64,000 bases of DNA, taken from positions 1,277,501-1,341,500 of the forward strand of contig NZ_PPPD01000001.1 in assembly GCF_002901445.1 (NCBI RefSeq), read 5' to 3'. Shown one piece after another: positions 1 through 9,367 of this stretch. Made by a program: the position numbers and the translations under genes. The stretch comes from Deinococcus koreensis (GTDB taxonomy: Bacteria > Deinococcota > Deinococci > Deinococcales > Deinococcaceae). Under the pieces are notes generated by a model, which did not search any database, was not told where the DNA came from, and was given only the letters and a program-made list of their open reading frames with translations. How positions within the stretch are numbered: the first letter of the stretch is position 1; each line of letters begins with the position of its first letter.

Positions 1-722
1 GCGTCGAGGTCGGCGTGAGCCTGGGCATCCAGGCTGATCAGGCCGCCACCGTGGACGTGGTGCGCCGGCATGTGGAGCAGGGCTACCGGCGCCTCAAGCT
101 CAAAATCAAACCCGGCTGGGATGTGCAGCCGGTGCGCGCGACCCGCGAGGCCTTTCCCGACATCCGCCTGACCGTGGACGCCAACTCGGCCTACACGCTG
201 GCCGACAGCGGGCGGGTGCGCGCGCTGGACGATTTCGACCTGACCTATATCGAGCAGCCGCTGGCCTGGGACGATCTGGTCGACCACGCCGAGCTGCAGC
301 GCCGCGTGCTGACCCCGCTGTGCCTGGACGAGAGCGTGGCGAGCGCGCAGGACGCCCGCAAGGGCCTGGCGCTGGGGGCCGGACGGGTGATCAACGTGAA
401 GGTGGCGCGGGTCGGTGGTCACGCCGAGGCCCGGCGCGTGCATGACGTCGCGCAGGCGTTCGGCGTGCCGGTGTGGTGCGGTGGGATGCTCGAAAGCGGG
501 GTGGGCCGGGCGCACAACATCCACCTCTCGACCCTGCCGAATTTCACGCTGCCGGGCGATACCAGTTCGGCCAGCCGCTACTGGGCCACCGACGTGATCA
601 ACGAGCCGCTGGAAGCCGAGGACGGCCTGATGCAAGTTCCGACGGGGGCGGGCATCGGCGTAAGCCTGAACCGGGAGTTCATAGGGCAGGTGGCCGAACT
701 GCACGAGGAGATGCGCCCCTGA
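1..722 (+). CDS. o-succinylbenzoate synthase / N-acylamino acid racemase, 3' part
   Basis: This is the C-terminal ~240 residues of an enolase-superfamily enzyme; the reading frame is open at base 3 and the 5' end lies outside the window. The family catalyses o-succinylbenzoate formation in menaquinone synthesis and/or racemisation of N-acylamino acids. Visible active-site elements are the KxK pair (LKLKIKPG), the metal ligands in [15 protein letters not shown] and LDESV, and the second catalytic lysine in [10 protein letters not shown]. The stop codon overlaps the ATG of the next gene (TGATG), so the two are probably translationally coupled. The GNAT neighbour favours an N-succinyl/N-acylamino acid racemase role over a purely menaquinone role, by analogy with known NSAR/OSBS operons; this part is inference. 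Confidence 0.9.
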   Translation, partial: VEVGVSLGIQADQAATVDVVRRHVEQGYRRLKLKIKPGWDVQPVRATREAFPDIRLTVDANSAYTLADSGRVRALDDFDLTYIEQPLAWDDLVDHAELQRRVLTPLCLDESVASAQDARKGLALGAGRVINVKVARVGGHAEARRVHDVAQAFGVPVWCGGMLESGVGRAHNIHLSTLPNFTLPGDTSSASRYWATDVINEPLEAEDGLMQVPTGAGIGVSLNREFIGQVAELHEEMRP

Positions 723-1540
723 TGCCGGAGGGGGAGGCCGCCGCGCCCCGTCCTCACGCCACCGGGCCCTACGTCATCCGGGACGTGACCGATCCCTGGG
801 CCCTGCGGGCGCTGGAGGGGGTTCAGGTGGCGGCGTGGGGCTACGCCGACCGCGAGGTCACGCCAGGCACGCTGCTGCGGATCAGCGCCGTGACCGGCGG
901 GATCGTTCTGGGGGCCTACCCGGCGCAGGGAGAGGATCAGCAGACCCCGGTCGGGCTGGCCTTCGGCTTCCCGGCGCTGGCCGGCGGGCAGGCGTGGCAC
1001 CACTCGCACCTGCTGGCGGTGCGGCCTGGGTGGCGGGGCAGCGGGCTGGCGGTGGCCCTGAAGCTCGCCCAGCGGGAACGGGCGCTGGCCCAGGGCCTGA
1101 CGCGCATGACCTGGACCTTCGATCCGCTGCTGGCGCGCAACGCCCGCCTGAACCTGGGCAAGCTGGGCGCGGTCGCGGTGAGCTACCACCCCGACTGGTA
1201 CGCGCTCTCGGACGACCGCGACTCGGCCTTCCCCGCCGACCGCCTGATGGTGGAGTGGGATCTGACCCGGCCCCACGCCGGGCGCCCCGCCCCGCCGCCG
1301 GACGGGCGGGTGGTGCTGGAGCGGCAGGGGGCCGGGCCGGGAACACCCCGCCTGGATCACGGGGGCGGGCCGCTGCTGGCCGAGGTGCCGACCTCGCTGG
1401 AGGCCCTCGACGAGGAGCAGCAGCGGGCCTGGCGCCTGGCCCTGCGCGGCGTGCTCATGGCCGCCCTGGAACGCGGCTACGCCGTGAGCGATCTGGCCCG
1501 CGAGGGCGACCGGGCCTACTACGTGCTGTCTCGCCGCTGA
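722..1540 (+). CDS. GNAT-like N-acyltransferase coupled to the racemase
   Basis: The 272-residue product has a GNAT-like core: the stretch LLAVRPGWRGSGLAVALKLAQR resembles the acetyl-CoA pyrophosphate-binding loop, followed by a region with TWTFDPLLARNARLNLGKLGA that resembles the C-terminal half of the fold. The ATG overlaps the stop of the upstream gene by one base, which decides the start. In OSBS/NSAR operons of other bacteria a GNAT protein N-succinylates amino acids for the racemase, so a role in D-to-L amino acid conversion is plausible. The acyl donor cannot be read from the sequence. Confidence 0.8.
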   Translation: MPEGEAAAPRPHATGPYVIRDVTDPWALRALEGVQVAAWGYADREVTPGTLLRISAVTGGIVLGAYPAQGEDQQTPVGLAFGFPALAGGQAWHHSHLLAVRPGWRGSGLAVALKLAQRERALAQGLTRMTWTFDPLLARNARLNLGKLGAVAVSYHPDWYALSDDRDSAFPADRLMVEWDLTRPHAGRPAPPPDGRVVLERQGAGPGTPRLDHGGGPLLAEVPTSLEALDEEQQRAWRLALRGVLMAALERGYAVSDLAREGDRAYYVLSRR

Positions 1541-1618
1541 CCCCTCCGACCCGGCCGCCCTGCCCGGCTGCCCTGTCCGGAGGGCGGTCAGTCCACCCCC
1601 ATCCACCTCCCGGATGTG

Positions 1619-1635
1619 TTATGTTATTTACATAA
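1619..1635 (+). promoter_or_regulatory. RDRM operator (DdrO binding site) of ddrB
   Basis: TTATGTTATTTACATAA is a 17-bp palindrome with perfect 6-bp arms (TTATGT/ACATAA). It matches the Deinococcus radiation/desiccation response motif bound by the repressor DdrO, which is inactivated when IrrE/PprI cleaves it after DNA damage. It ends at the Shine-Dalgarno sequence AGGAGG (1635-1640), only 9 nt before the GTG start. It therefore sits very close to the coding region, where a bound repressor would block initiation or early elongation. Confidence 0.93.
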
Positions 1636-1644
1636 GGAGGGCCT

Positions 1645-2217
1645 GTGTTACATATCGAATTCATCACGGATCTGGGGGCGCGAGTCATTGTGGATGTGGA
1701 CAGCGCCGACAAGCTGCTGGATGTCCAGCGTCAGTACGGCCGGCTGGGCTGGACGAGCGGCGAGATTCCCAGCGGCGGCTATCAGTTCCCACACGACAAC
1801 GAGCCCGATTTCGACTGGTCGCTGATCGGCGCCCGCAGGTGGACGAGTCCCGACGGCGAGGAGCTGGTGATCCACAGGGGCCACGCCTACCGCCGCCGCG
1901 AACTGGAAGCCGTGGACAGCCGCAAGATGAAGCTGCCGGCCGCCGTCAAGTACTCACGCGGCGCCAAGAGCACCGATCCCGAGCAGGTGCGCGAGAAGTC
2001 CGACGGCGAGTTCGAGTACGTGACGCTGGCGATCTTCCGGGGCGGCAAGCGCCAGGAGCGCTACGCCCAGCCCGGCCAGGGCCGTCCGGCCACCGGGCCG
2101 GCGCCGCGCCCCGCGCCCGCCCGCGCTCCCCAGGCGGCCGCCCCGCCAGCCGGGCCGGCCCCGGCCCAGCGCACTGCCGTCCTGGAGGCCCCCCCCGAGG
2201 ACGAGACGCCGTTCTGA
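1645..2217 (+). CDS. ddrB: single-stranded DNA-binding protein DdrB
   Basis: The 190-residue protein matches the Deinococcus-specific DdrB family along its length: the N-terminal core with FITDLGARV, LGWTSGEIPSGGYQFP and VIHRGHAYRRRELEAV, then an Ala/Pro-rich low-complexity tail ending in the acidic EDETPF, like the C-terminal tip of SSB proteins. DdrB is an ssDNA-binding and strand-annealing protein used in early single-strand annealing repair of shattered genomes. The GTG start is chosen from the AGGAGG at 1635-1640 and conservation of the first residues. It is preceded by an RDRM and followed by a hairpin terminator, so it is a monocistronic damage-induced gene. Confidence 0.96.
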   Translation: MLHIEFITDLGARVIVDVDSADKLLDVQRQYGRLGWTSGEIPSGGYQFPHDNEPDFDWSLIGARRWTSPDGEELVIHRGHAYRRRELEAVDSRKMKLPAAVKYSRGAKSTDPEQVREKSDGEFEYVTLAIFRGGKRQERYAQPGQGRPATGPAPRPAPARAPQAAAPPAGPAPAQRTAVLEAPPEDETPF

Positions 2218-2241
2218 GCTCCGTGGCCTGACCACGCTCCG

Positions 2242-2285
2242 CCGCCGCCTGGAGATCACCCCAGGCGGCGGGTTCTCCTTTTCCT
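2242..2285 (+). terminator. rho-independent terminator of ddrB
   Basis: CCGCCGCCTGG (2242-2252) pairs perfectly with CCAGGCGGCGG (2261-2271), followed by a T-rich stretch. It lies between the convergent ddrB and MazG-like genes and could serve both. Confidence 0.7.
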
Positions 2286-2288
2286 GGT

Positions 2289-2702
2289 CTACTCTCCCTG
2301 CCGCGACAGCACGCCTGCGACGTCGGCGGGCTGCCAGCCCTCCGGCTTGAGCAGTTTGCCGTCGGCGCGCCGGGGGCCGCTGACCTTGCTCAGATTGGCG
2401 CGGTGAACCTCGGCGAACACGGCGTCCGCATCTACCCCCAGCGTATCGAGCGCTCCGTAGGTGACATATAGCAGGTCGGCCAGCTCATGCGCCAGCGCCG
2501 CGAGGTCGCCGGGTTCCGCCCCCTCGCCCGCGTCCAGACGGGCGGCCAGCGCCGCAAACTCCGCCCGCACCTCGGCCACTTCCTCGTCGATCAGGGTGCG
2601 GCGCAGGGCCAGCTGCTGCGGGGTGGGCAGCGCCGGGCGCTCGGGCGAGGGCAGGCCGATCAGGCGGTGGAAGTCCCGCAGCTTCCGGGCGTTCGAGGTC
2701 AT
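2289..2702 (-). CDS. MazG-like NTP pyrophosphohydrolase (DR2231-type dUTPase)
   Basis: The 137-residue protein is an all-alpha NTP pyrophosphatase. Metal-binding residues are visible in DEEVAEVRAE and HELADLLYVTYGALD, with the conserved C-terminal stretch NLSKVSGPRRADGK. The sequence closely resembles D. radiodurans DR2231, a MazG-fold enzyme that hydrolyses dUTP, so a role in nucleotide-pool sanitation is likely. Start: ATG at 2702 lies 5 nt after a TAGCAT -10 box (2713-2708), fitting a leaderless transcript. Confidence 0.88.
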   Translation of the reverse strand: MTSNARKLRDFHRLIGLPSPERPALPTPQQLALRRTLIDEEVAEVRAEFAALAARLDAGEGAEPGDLAALAHELADLLYVTYGALDTLGVDADAVFAEVHRANLSKVSGPRRADGKLLKPEGWQPADVAGVLSRQGE

Positions 2703-3214
2703 GGGCCATGCTAGGGGATCGGGCCTCCGTACCGGGGAGGGCGCGGACGGCGCAGGCGCCAGGCACGGCCTCCGTGCCCCACTCCATGCCCCCCAACAGA
2801 AACAGCGGCCAGGATCGCTCCTTGCCGCTGGACACTTCTGGAGTCGGCGGGTGGAGGGACTCGAACCCCCCAGAGGCCAGCATCAGCCCGCTCGCACGCC
2901 CGTTGGTAAAGGGGTGGGCGTCTCCCCCTCTGGCGTCCTGGCCGCGCCCCCCGACGCTCTGGTCAGGTGCGGGACAGGTTGCTTGCCAGGCGGAAGTATG
3001 GCCCGCTGGACGACTTACAGCGTGTGTTCTGTCCACAGCTAATCTTTAGCCACCTGAAGCAGACCCTTCATGCGGCGGCCGCGCCGGCTTCCACCCCCCA
3101 GGCTCCAGCCTGACCCGGACGCCTCCGCGCCACATGAGGGGTTCCCTGTCGACCCAGCGCTGGACATCCCGGCCCAGACGGTTCTGGACAGAGGGCAGGG
3201 GGCCGGAACGCGCT
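2703..3214. other. intergenic region with tRNA 3'-half-like sequence
   Basis: No convincing gene lies in this 512-bp gap. At about 2846-2873 the minus strand reads like the T-arm and 3' acceptor strand of a tRNA: a GGGGG/CCCTC stem around the TTCGAGT loop, followed by CACCCGC. I could not find a matching 5' acceptor (GCGGGTG) in the following 370 nt, nor D- or anticodon arms, so it is not a complete tRNA or tmRNA. It may be a tRNA remnant or old attachment site, or chance. Confidence 0.35.
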
Positions 3215-3877
3215 TCAGACCTCAATGACCCGGTAGCCGTAGGCGTTGATCACCCGCGCCCCCGAGGTCTCGTCCTGGTATTCGAGCTTCTTGCCCTCGT
3301 ACTCGTGGATGTGGCCGTGGACGACCAGACCGGGCCGGCGGCGGTTCATGAAGCGGGTGATCTCCCGGCAGCCCCGGTGGGCGAAATCCGTGCCCGCATG
3401 TGGCCCCAGGGGCGGGGCGTGCGTGAGCAGCACGTCCACCCCCCGGCGTGCCCGCAGCGCCAGCAGGCCCAGCCCCCGCCAGGCCTCGAACTCGCTGTAC
3501 TGTCCCTGTCCGTCGCGGCGGTAGCGGGGCGCGCCCCCCCAGCCCGCGATCCGCAGCCCCGCCTCCTCGACCACCCGGCCGTGTGCGGGAATCACGCCGC
3601 GCGGGGGAATGCGGCCATCGCCCTCGTTGACGTACTCGTTGGCGTGGTTGCCGTGCACGTACACGATGGGCACGGTGAGTTTGCTGGCCAGGAATTCCAG
3701 GTAGTAACCCGGCAGGTCGCCGGCCGCCAGCACGGCGTCCACGGGCGGGGCGCCCTGCGGAAACCCTTCCCGGTACACGAAGGGGTGCACGTAATCCGCC
3801 AGCAGCATCAGCCGCTTGCCCAGCGGCGGCGAGGCGTCCGGGCGGATCGGGGAGGGCTGGGGGGCAGGATCGGTCAT
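3215..3877 (-). CDS. calcineurin-like metallophosphoesterase
   Basis: The 220-residue product has the dinuclear-metal phosphoesterase motifs in order: DYVH near residue 28, AAGDLPG, HGNHANE, LLTHAPPLGPH and VHGHIHEYEG. There is no signal peptide or membrane segment, so it should act in the cytoplasm. The substrate cannot be told from sequence; relatives cleave phosphomonoesters, phosphodiesters or nucleotides. It is convergent with nothing nearby and is transcribed away from the acetyltransferase gene that follows. Confidence 0.85.
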   Translation of the reverse strand: MTDPAPQPSPIRPDASPPLGKRLMLLADYVHPFVYREGFPQGAPPVDAVLAAGDLPGYYLEFLASKLTVPIVYVHGNHANEYVNEGDGRIPPRGVIPAHGRVVEEAGLRIAGWGGAPRYRRDGQGQYSEFEAWRGLGLLALRARRGVDVLLTHAPPLGPHAGTDFAHRGCREITRFMNRRRPGLVVHGHIHEYEGKKLEYQDETSGARVINAYGYRVIEV

Positions 3878-3990
3878 GGAGGGGGGGCGGGCACCGGGGC
3901 AGGGCGGTGATTGACCCTACCGCATCTGGCCGGAGGGGGCCCGTGCGGGGCGCCAGCAGGTCGGCGAAAGACCGAGTTTATCCTGCGCCT

Positions 3991-4515
3991 GTGCCCCCGC
4001 TCTTTACACCCCGTTTAGTCCTGCTGCCCCTGAGCCGCGCCATGCTGGAGCAGCGGCTGATGCGGCCGTCGTTCGACCTGCGCTGCGAGACGCCTCAGGG
4101 CGCGCTGGACGTGCACTTCCCGCCCCAGTGGCCCGGCGACCCCCTGCCCCTCTACCCGGCCCTGCTGGCTGGCCTGCCCCCAGATCAGGACGAACTCCGC
4201 CTCACCTTCGCGGTCGTGACCCGCGCGGCCCCGGAGGCCATCGGACAGATCGGCACCCACGCGCCGCCCGACGATACGGGCGCGGTCGAGATCGGCTACG
4301 GCCTGAGCCCCTCCGCCCGGGGCCGGGGCTACGCCACCGAGGCCGTGGGTGCCCTGGTGCAGCACCTGCACGGCCAGGAGCGTATCCGGACGGTCACGGC
4401 CCAGACGGCCCTCGGCAACCGCGCCAGCGAGCGCGTGCTGGAAAAGCTGGGCTTCGTGCAGACCGGACTGGGCTGGAGCCCGGAGGACGGCGACCTGACG
4501 CTCTGGGCGCACTGA
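3991..4515 (+). CDS. GNAT family acetyltransferase (RimJ/RimL-like)
   Basis: The 174-residue protein has the GNAT core: a strand with VEIGYGLSPSARGRGYATEA (acetyl-CoA loop RGRGYA), then TALGNRASERVLEKLGF, typical of ribosomal-protein or small-molecule N-acetyltransferases. Start: GTG at 3991 lies 6 nt after TATCCT (3979-3984), consistent with leaderless initiation; an upstream ATG in the frame (3907) would put the -10 box inside the gene. Substrate unknown. Confidence 0.82.
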   Translation: MPPLFTPRLVLLPLSRAMLEQRLMRPSFDLRCETPQGALDVHFPPQWPGDPLPLYPALLAGLPPDQDELRLTFAVVTRAAPEAIGQIGTHAPPDDTGAVEIGYGLSPSARGRGYATEAVGALVQHLHGQERIRTVTAQTALGNRASERVLEKLGFVQTGLGWSPEDGDLTLWAH

Positions 4516-4541
4516 GGCTCTGGGCGAACTGAGGCTCTGGA
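4503..4541 (+). repeat. short tandem repeat at the GNAT stop codon
   Basis: The unit ACTGAGGCTCTGGGCG occurs about twice in tandem around the stop codon, with single-base differences, and a partial third copy follows. It looks like slippage that duplicated the region of the stop codon. Confidence 0.5.
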
Positions 4542-4658
4542 CACACCGGCCAGCATGAATATTCACCTGAATATCGGCGCCGGCGTGACACGCAGACGGC
4601 CAGAAAATATTGATGCAGCCGTAAGGCATAGCCCGGGCCAGCCCCTAAGCTGGTATTC

Positions 4659-5570
<912 letters not shown>

Positions 5571-5580
5571 GGAATGACGA

Positions 5581-5610
5581 CAGCCGCCGGAGGCGCGTTC
5601 CCGGCGGCTG
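5581..5610 (+). terminator. hairpin after arginase gene
   Basis: CAGCCGCCGG and CCGGCGGCTG form a perfect 10-bp stem with a 10-nt loop, 10 nt after the arginase stop. There is no clear T-run, so it may act as an mRNA 3'-end hairpin; it also lies beyond the 3' end of the convergent DinB gene. Confidence 0.55.
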
Positions 5611-5659
5611 GTGCTAGAGGTGTGGGGAGCGAACCCGACTCCGCCCCCCCTGTGCAGGC

Positions 5660-6235
5660 TCAGCCCTCGTCGTCGGGGTCGTCCAGGCCCAGGCCCTCGA
5701 CGCCGCCGCTCTGGGCGGCCGTGACGTGCGGGCGGGCGTAGCGCATGTAGTCCAGCCAGGGCGGCGTGTGGCCGAGCTGCCGGATCATCAGGGCGATCTG
5801 GGCGGTGTGGCGCACCTCGTGGGTCATGACGTGCCACAGCAGCTGATCGAGCGAGACCGTGTCGCTGGCGGGGTCGTCCTGCACCAGCTTGACCGAACGG
5901 TTCATGTCGGGTTCGCTGTCTAAGAAGGCCTGCGTCCGTTCGTTGACCTCGCGGCCGTAGTCGATGATCCAGGCCAGGTCGTACTGCGCCGCGTTCGGGG
6001 TCACCCAGTCGTGCGAGAAGCGGCCCTCGCGGGTCACGCCGTCGCCCCGCGCGATGTTGTGCACCCAGTGATCCTCCACGTCGGTCACGTGCAGCACCAG
6101 ATCCTTGATGGTGTGGAAGCGGTCGCCGGACTCGATCAGGTCGCGGTCAAGATCGGCGGGCGGCAGGGCCCGCAGGAAGTTCCACAGTTGCGTGCGCGCA
6201 GCGGACAGGTAGGCGTAATACTCGCGGACGTTCAT
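5660..6235 (-). CDS. DinB family protein
   Basis: The 191-residue protein has the DinB/YfiT four-helix metal-binding fold: histidine in [13 protein letters not shown] and the [14 protein letters not shown] motif giving the other two ligands. This family is expanded in Deinococcus; members are putative metal-dependent hydrolases or thiol transferases, with no assigned role for this subgroup. Its ATG overlaps the stop of the dus gene (ATGA), so the two form an operon with coupled translation. The link between tRNA modification and this protein is unexplained. Confidence 0.85.
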   Translation of the reverse strand: MNVREYYAYLSAARTQLWNFLRALPPADLDRDLIESGDRFHTIKDLVLHVTDVEDHWVHNIARGDGVTREGRFSHDWVTPNAAQYDLAWIIDYGREVNERTQAFLDSEPDMNRSVKLVQDDPASDTVSLDQLLWHVMTHEVRHTAQIALMIRQLGHTPPWLDYMRYARPHVTAAQSGGVEGLGLDDPDDEG

Positions 6236-7251
6236 GAGTGATGCACAGCATACCCCGGCGCGGGCGGGCTGGCCGTCTCAGGTCCAGTTGGGGCTGCTCG
6301 ATCTGCATCGTCCAGCAGCGGCGCCAGCACCCGGCGCACGTCCCCGGCCGTCACGACCTGCACCAGCGCGTCCCGCAGCTCGGGGAATTCGGGCAGGTAG
6401 GCGGGCAGCACCTTGCGCAGCGGGCGCAGGGTCAGACGGCCGCTCTCGTCGTCGTAGAAGGCGGTCTGCAGTTCGGCGTGGCGCAGGGCGGTGCGGGCGC
6501 GGGTGCGGGCGTCCGGCCAGGCGTCCTCGCCCGTGGCGAGCGTGCGGAAGATCCAGGGGTTGCCCACCGCGCCGCGCCCGATCATGACCGCCGCCACGCC
6601 CGTCTTCTTCCGTGCGTTGGCCTGGGCGGCGGTGGTCACGTCGCCGCTGCCCACCACCGGCACCGGTACGCTGGCGGCCACCCGCGCGATCGCGTCCCAG
6701 TCGGCCTCGCCCGTGTAGCGCTGGGCGCTGGTGCGGCCGTGCACCGTGATCAGCGCCGCGCCGGCCTCGGCCAGCCCCTGCGCGACCTCCAGCGAGCGGT
6801 CGCTGTCCCAGCCCAGGCGGATCTTGGCGCTCACGTCCAGCCCGGTCGCTTCCCTCATGGCGCGGATCAGCGTGAAGGCGACCTCCGGGGTCTGGAGCAG
6901 GCAGGCGCCGCCCTTGCCCCGGATCTTGGGCACCGGACAGCCCATGTTGAGGTCGATGGCCGCCGGGGCGAACCAGGCCTCGGCCCGCGCCACCGCCGCC
7001 GCGAGCACCTCCGGCTCGGCGCCGAAGAGCTGCACCACGCGGCCCTGCTCGCCGGGATAGGGGCGGCCCAGGTTCAGCTTCTCGGTGTCGCCGCCGCCCA
7101 TCAGCCCGCGCGCGCTGATCATCTCAGAGACGGTCCACAGTGCTCCGTGTTCGCTGGCGAGCTGCCGCATGGGCGCGTCGGAGTAGCCCGCCATGGGGGC
7201 CATCACCGCGCCGGCGCGGGTCAGTCGGGAGGCGTAGAAACCAGCGGTCAT
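6232..7251 (-). CDS. dus: tRNA-dihydrouridine synthase
   Basis: The 339-residue FMN enzyme reduces uridines in tRNA D-loops. Visible features are [12 protein letters not shown] at the N-terminus, the [15 protein letters not shown] stretch with the catalytic cysteine, [21 protein letters not shown] and [18 protein letters not shown] for FMN binding. ATG at 7251 lies 6 nt after TACCCT (7263-7258), a leaderless start. The last codons overlap the DinB gene start. Confidence 0.93.
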   Translation of the reverse strand: MTAGFYASRLTRAGAVMAPMAGYSDAPMRQLASEHGALWTVSEMISARGLMGGGDTEKLNLGRPYPGEQGRVVQLFGAEPEVLAAAVARAEAWFAPAAIDLNMGCPVPKIRGKGGACLLQTPEVAFTLIRAMREATGLDVSAKIRLGWDSDRSLEVAQGLAEAGAALITVHGRTSAQRYTGEADWDAIARVAASVPVPVVGSGDVTTAAQANARKKTGVAAVMIGRGAVGNPWIFRTLATGEDAWPDARTRARTALRHAELQTAFYDDESGRLTLRPLRKVLPAYLPEFPELRDALVQVVTAGDVRRVLAPLLDDADRAAPTGPETASPPAPGYAVHHS

Positions 7252-7410
7252 CCCGAGAGGGTAGCGTACCCCCTCCCCCCGGATGTGAACCCAGTCTCAA
7301 TCCCCCCGAACGGCGGATTTCACCGATGCCTGACCCTGGCGGGCGTATGCTCAGAGACGTCCAGTCATGACCACATCACAGACCGCTTTTGCTGGACGGG
7401 AGGCTCGCCC

Positions 7411-7947
7411 TTGATCGCCACCCCGCTGGCGCTGCACCACGCGCCACTGCTGCACGCCCTCTACACCGCCACTCCCGGATACTTCGCGCTGCTGGGCACC
7501 CGCGTTCCCAGCCTGAGCGACGTGCAGCGCGACGTGGAAATCGCCCTGCTCGATCCCCGCCGCCACCTTGAACTGCTGCACGACGACCAGGGTGAGCTGA
7601 TCGGCAGCCTGGATTCCAAGGTGGATTACCCCGAGGCCGGCGACCTGACCATCAACCTGCTGCTGATCCGCGAAGACCACCAGTCGCGGGGCCTGGGCAA
7701 GCAGGCCGTGAGGCACCTGGAGCGGCGCGTGCCCGCCCGCACCACCCGCGTCCTGGCCTCCGTGCTGGGCGACAACCCGCGCGGCGCCCGCTTCTGGGAA
7801 CGCCTGGGCTACGCCTTCACCCTGGACGCCCGGCCCGCCATGACCTGGTACGCCAAGTCCGTCAACCAGCTCGCCCGCCGCCCCGACGAGAAGCGGCCAG
7901 CAGAAAAACGGCCCGGCGACAAGCAGATCCGCGTCGCCAGCGACTGA
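7411..7947 (+). CDS. GNAT family acetyltransferase with basic tail
   Basis: The 178-residue product has GNAT hallmarks: INLLLIREDHQSRGLGKQA (acetyl-CoA loop) and SVLGDNPRGARFWERLGY. The last ~25 residues are rich in Arg, Lys and Pro (PDEKRPAEKRPGDK), perhaps a nucleic-acid or ribosome contact. The start is TTG at 7411, chosen because GGGAGG (7398-7403) lies 7 nt upstream and no ATG or GTG gives a better N-terminus. Substrate unknown. Confidence 0.78.
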   Translation: MIATPLALHHAPLLHALYTATPGYFALLGTRVPSLSDVQRDVEIALLDPRRHLELLHDDQGELIGSLDSKVDYPEAGDLTINLLLIREDHQSRGLGKQAVRHLERRVPARTTRVLASVLGDNPRGARFWERLGYAFTLDARPAMTWYAKSVNQLARRPDEKRPAEKRPGDKQIRVASD

Positions 7948-8026
7948 ACCGCCCGGCACCAGGGGCCAGGGGCCGCCCCGGACGACCACCACGGTCATCC
8001 CGAGCGGCCCCCGTTACTTTGGAGTC

Positions 8027-8494
8027 ATGACCGAGCCCCCGCAGACCGCGCCCACCCTGCTCACCATCGGCTACGAGAACGCCGACCTGCACGCCTTCCT
8101 GGCGACCCTGAGCGGGCATGGCGTGACCCTGCTGGTCGACACCCGCGAGCGTGCCCAGAGCCGCCGCCGGGGCTACAGCAAGACGGCCCTGGGCAGCGCG
8201 CTGCAAGAACAGGACATCGGCTACCGCCACCTGCGCGACCTGGGTACGCCGCCCGGCATCCGCAAGGCGTACAAGCTGGACAAGGATTTCGGCGCGCTGA
8301 AGGCCGGCTACACCCTGCACCTCGCCACACAGCAGGCCGCGCTGGAGGAACTGGGCGCCCTGGCCGCGCGGGAACGGGTCTGCCTGCTGTGCTACGAGGC
8401 CGACCCCCAGGAATGCCACCGTTCGCTGATCGCCGCGCGGCTGCGCGAGCTGGGGCTGGTGGGCGCGGTGGAAGACCTGACGGTAACGGGCTAA
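8027..8494 (+). CDS. DUF488 family protein
   Basis: The 155-residue protein carries DUF488 signatures: TIGYENADL near the start, LLVDTRERAQSRRRGYSK, and LLCYEADPQECHRSL with paired cysteines and a histidine. The family's biochemical function is not established. ATG at 8027 lies 6 nt after TACTTT (8015-8020), a leaderless start. Confidence 0.88.
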   Translation: MTEPPQTAPTLLTIGYENADLHAFLATLSGHGVTLLVDTRERAQSRRRGYSKTALGSALQEQDIGYRHLRDLGTPPGIRKAYKLDKDFGALKAGYTLHLATQQAALEELGALAARERVCLLCYEADPQECHRSLIAARLRELGLVGAVEDLTVTG

Positions 8495-8513
8495 GCGCCC
8501 GCCGCCCCGACGC

Positions 8514-9290
8514 TCACGGCCAGCCGCCCTCGTTCAGCGGGGTCACGATGACCTCGTTCAGGACGAGTTCAGAGGGTGCGGCGCACATCCAGACCAGCAG
8601 GGCCGCCACGCGATCCGGTGGCAGCGAGTCGCTGGGCGCCTGGGGTTTGCGGTCATCGCCATGGCGGTCGTCCGGGCTCCACTGGCCCCACGAGGTCGCC
8701 ATGCCGCCCGGATACACCACCGAGGCGCGGATGCCGTGCGCCTTCCCCTCAGCAGCCAGCGACTGCGTGAAGCCCCCGAGCGCGAACTTGGAGGCACAGT
8801 ACGCGCTGGCGTTCGCCCAGCCGCGCTTGCCCGCCACCGACGACACGTTGATGATGGTGCCGCCGCCCCGCCGCTGCATCGGCCCGAACGCCGCTTTTGC
8901 CAGCAGAAAGGGAGCGCGCAGGTTCACGTCCAGCACGCGATCCCAGTCCTCGGCGCTGAGCTGAGCCACCGGCCCCGGCACGTCGGTGCCCGCGTTGTTG
9001 ATCAGGATGTCGAGGCCGCCCAGCTCGGCCATTCCAGCCTCGGCGGCCCCCGTGAGTGCCCCGGCATCGGCCAGATCGACCGCCGCCACATGGGCACGGC
9101 GGCCCAGGGCGCGTACCTCGGCGGCCACGGCGTCCAGATCGCTCTCGCTGCGGGCGAGCAGGATCAGGTCGGCCCCCGCCCCCGCCAGAGCCAGCGCCAC
9201 CGCGCGGCCCAGCCCACTGCTGGCCCCCGTGACCAGCGCCACTTTCCCGCTCAGGGTGCCGGGCGCGACTTCATACGGTGTCTGTGTCAT
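8514..9290 (-). CDS. short-chain dehydrogenase/reductase
   Basis: The 258-residue SDR has the cofactor motif TGASSGLG, NNAG at about residue 98, the catalytic Ser in NVSSVAG and the YxxxK pair in YCASK. The reaction is NAD(P)-dependent oxidation or reduction of an unknown substrate. The start at 9290 (MTQTPYEV) is chosen because the longer in-frame extension is antisense to the neighbouring small gene and has no family match. The ending GGWP resembles many SDR C-termini. Confidence 0.87.
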   Translation of the reverse strand: MTQTPYEVAPGTLSGKVALVTGASSGLGRAVALALAGAGADLILLARSESDLDAVAAEVRALGRRAHVAAVDLADAGALTGAAEAGMAELGGLDILINNAGTDVPGPVAQLSAEDWDRVLDVNLRAPFLLAKAAFGPMQRRGGGTIINVSSVAGKRGWANASAYCASKFALGGFTQSLAAEGKAHGIRASVVYPGGMATSWGQWSPDDRHGDDRKPQAPSDSLPPDRVAALLVWMCAAPSELVLNEVIVTPLNEGGWP

Positions 9291-9367
9291 GCGGGAAGTC
9301 TGGCAGAGGCGGGCCAGGTGGGGGCGGGAGGCTAAGGATGGGTGAGGGTTCGGGCGTAAGCTGAAGC

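Noticed and set aside
2957..3010. SRP RNA-like GGTCAGG ... GGCGGAAG segment on the plus strand
   Set aside because: The conserved AGCAG side of the domain IV internal loop is missing and the stem does not close properly.
2840..3215. Possible tmRNA or RNase P RNA on the minus strand
   Set aside because: A T-arm-like end and a TCGACAGGG segment are suggestive, but the acceptor strands do not pair and no tag-coding sequence or P4 consensus is present.
6238..7947. 569-codon plus-strand reading ending in the GNAT gene
   Set aside because: Its first two thirds are antisense to dus; the acetyltransferase begins at TTG 7411 with its own Shine-Dalgarno.
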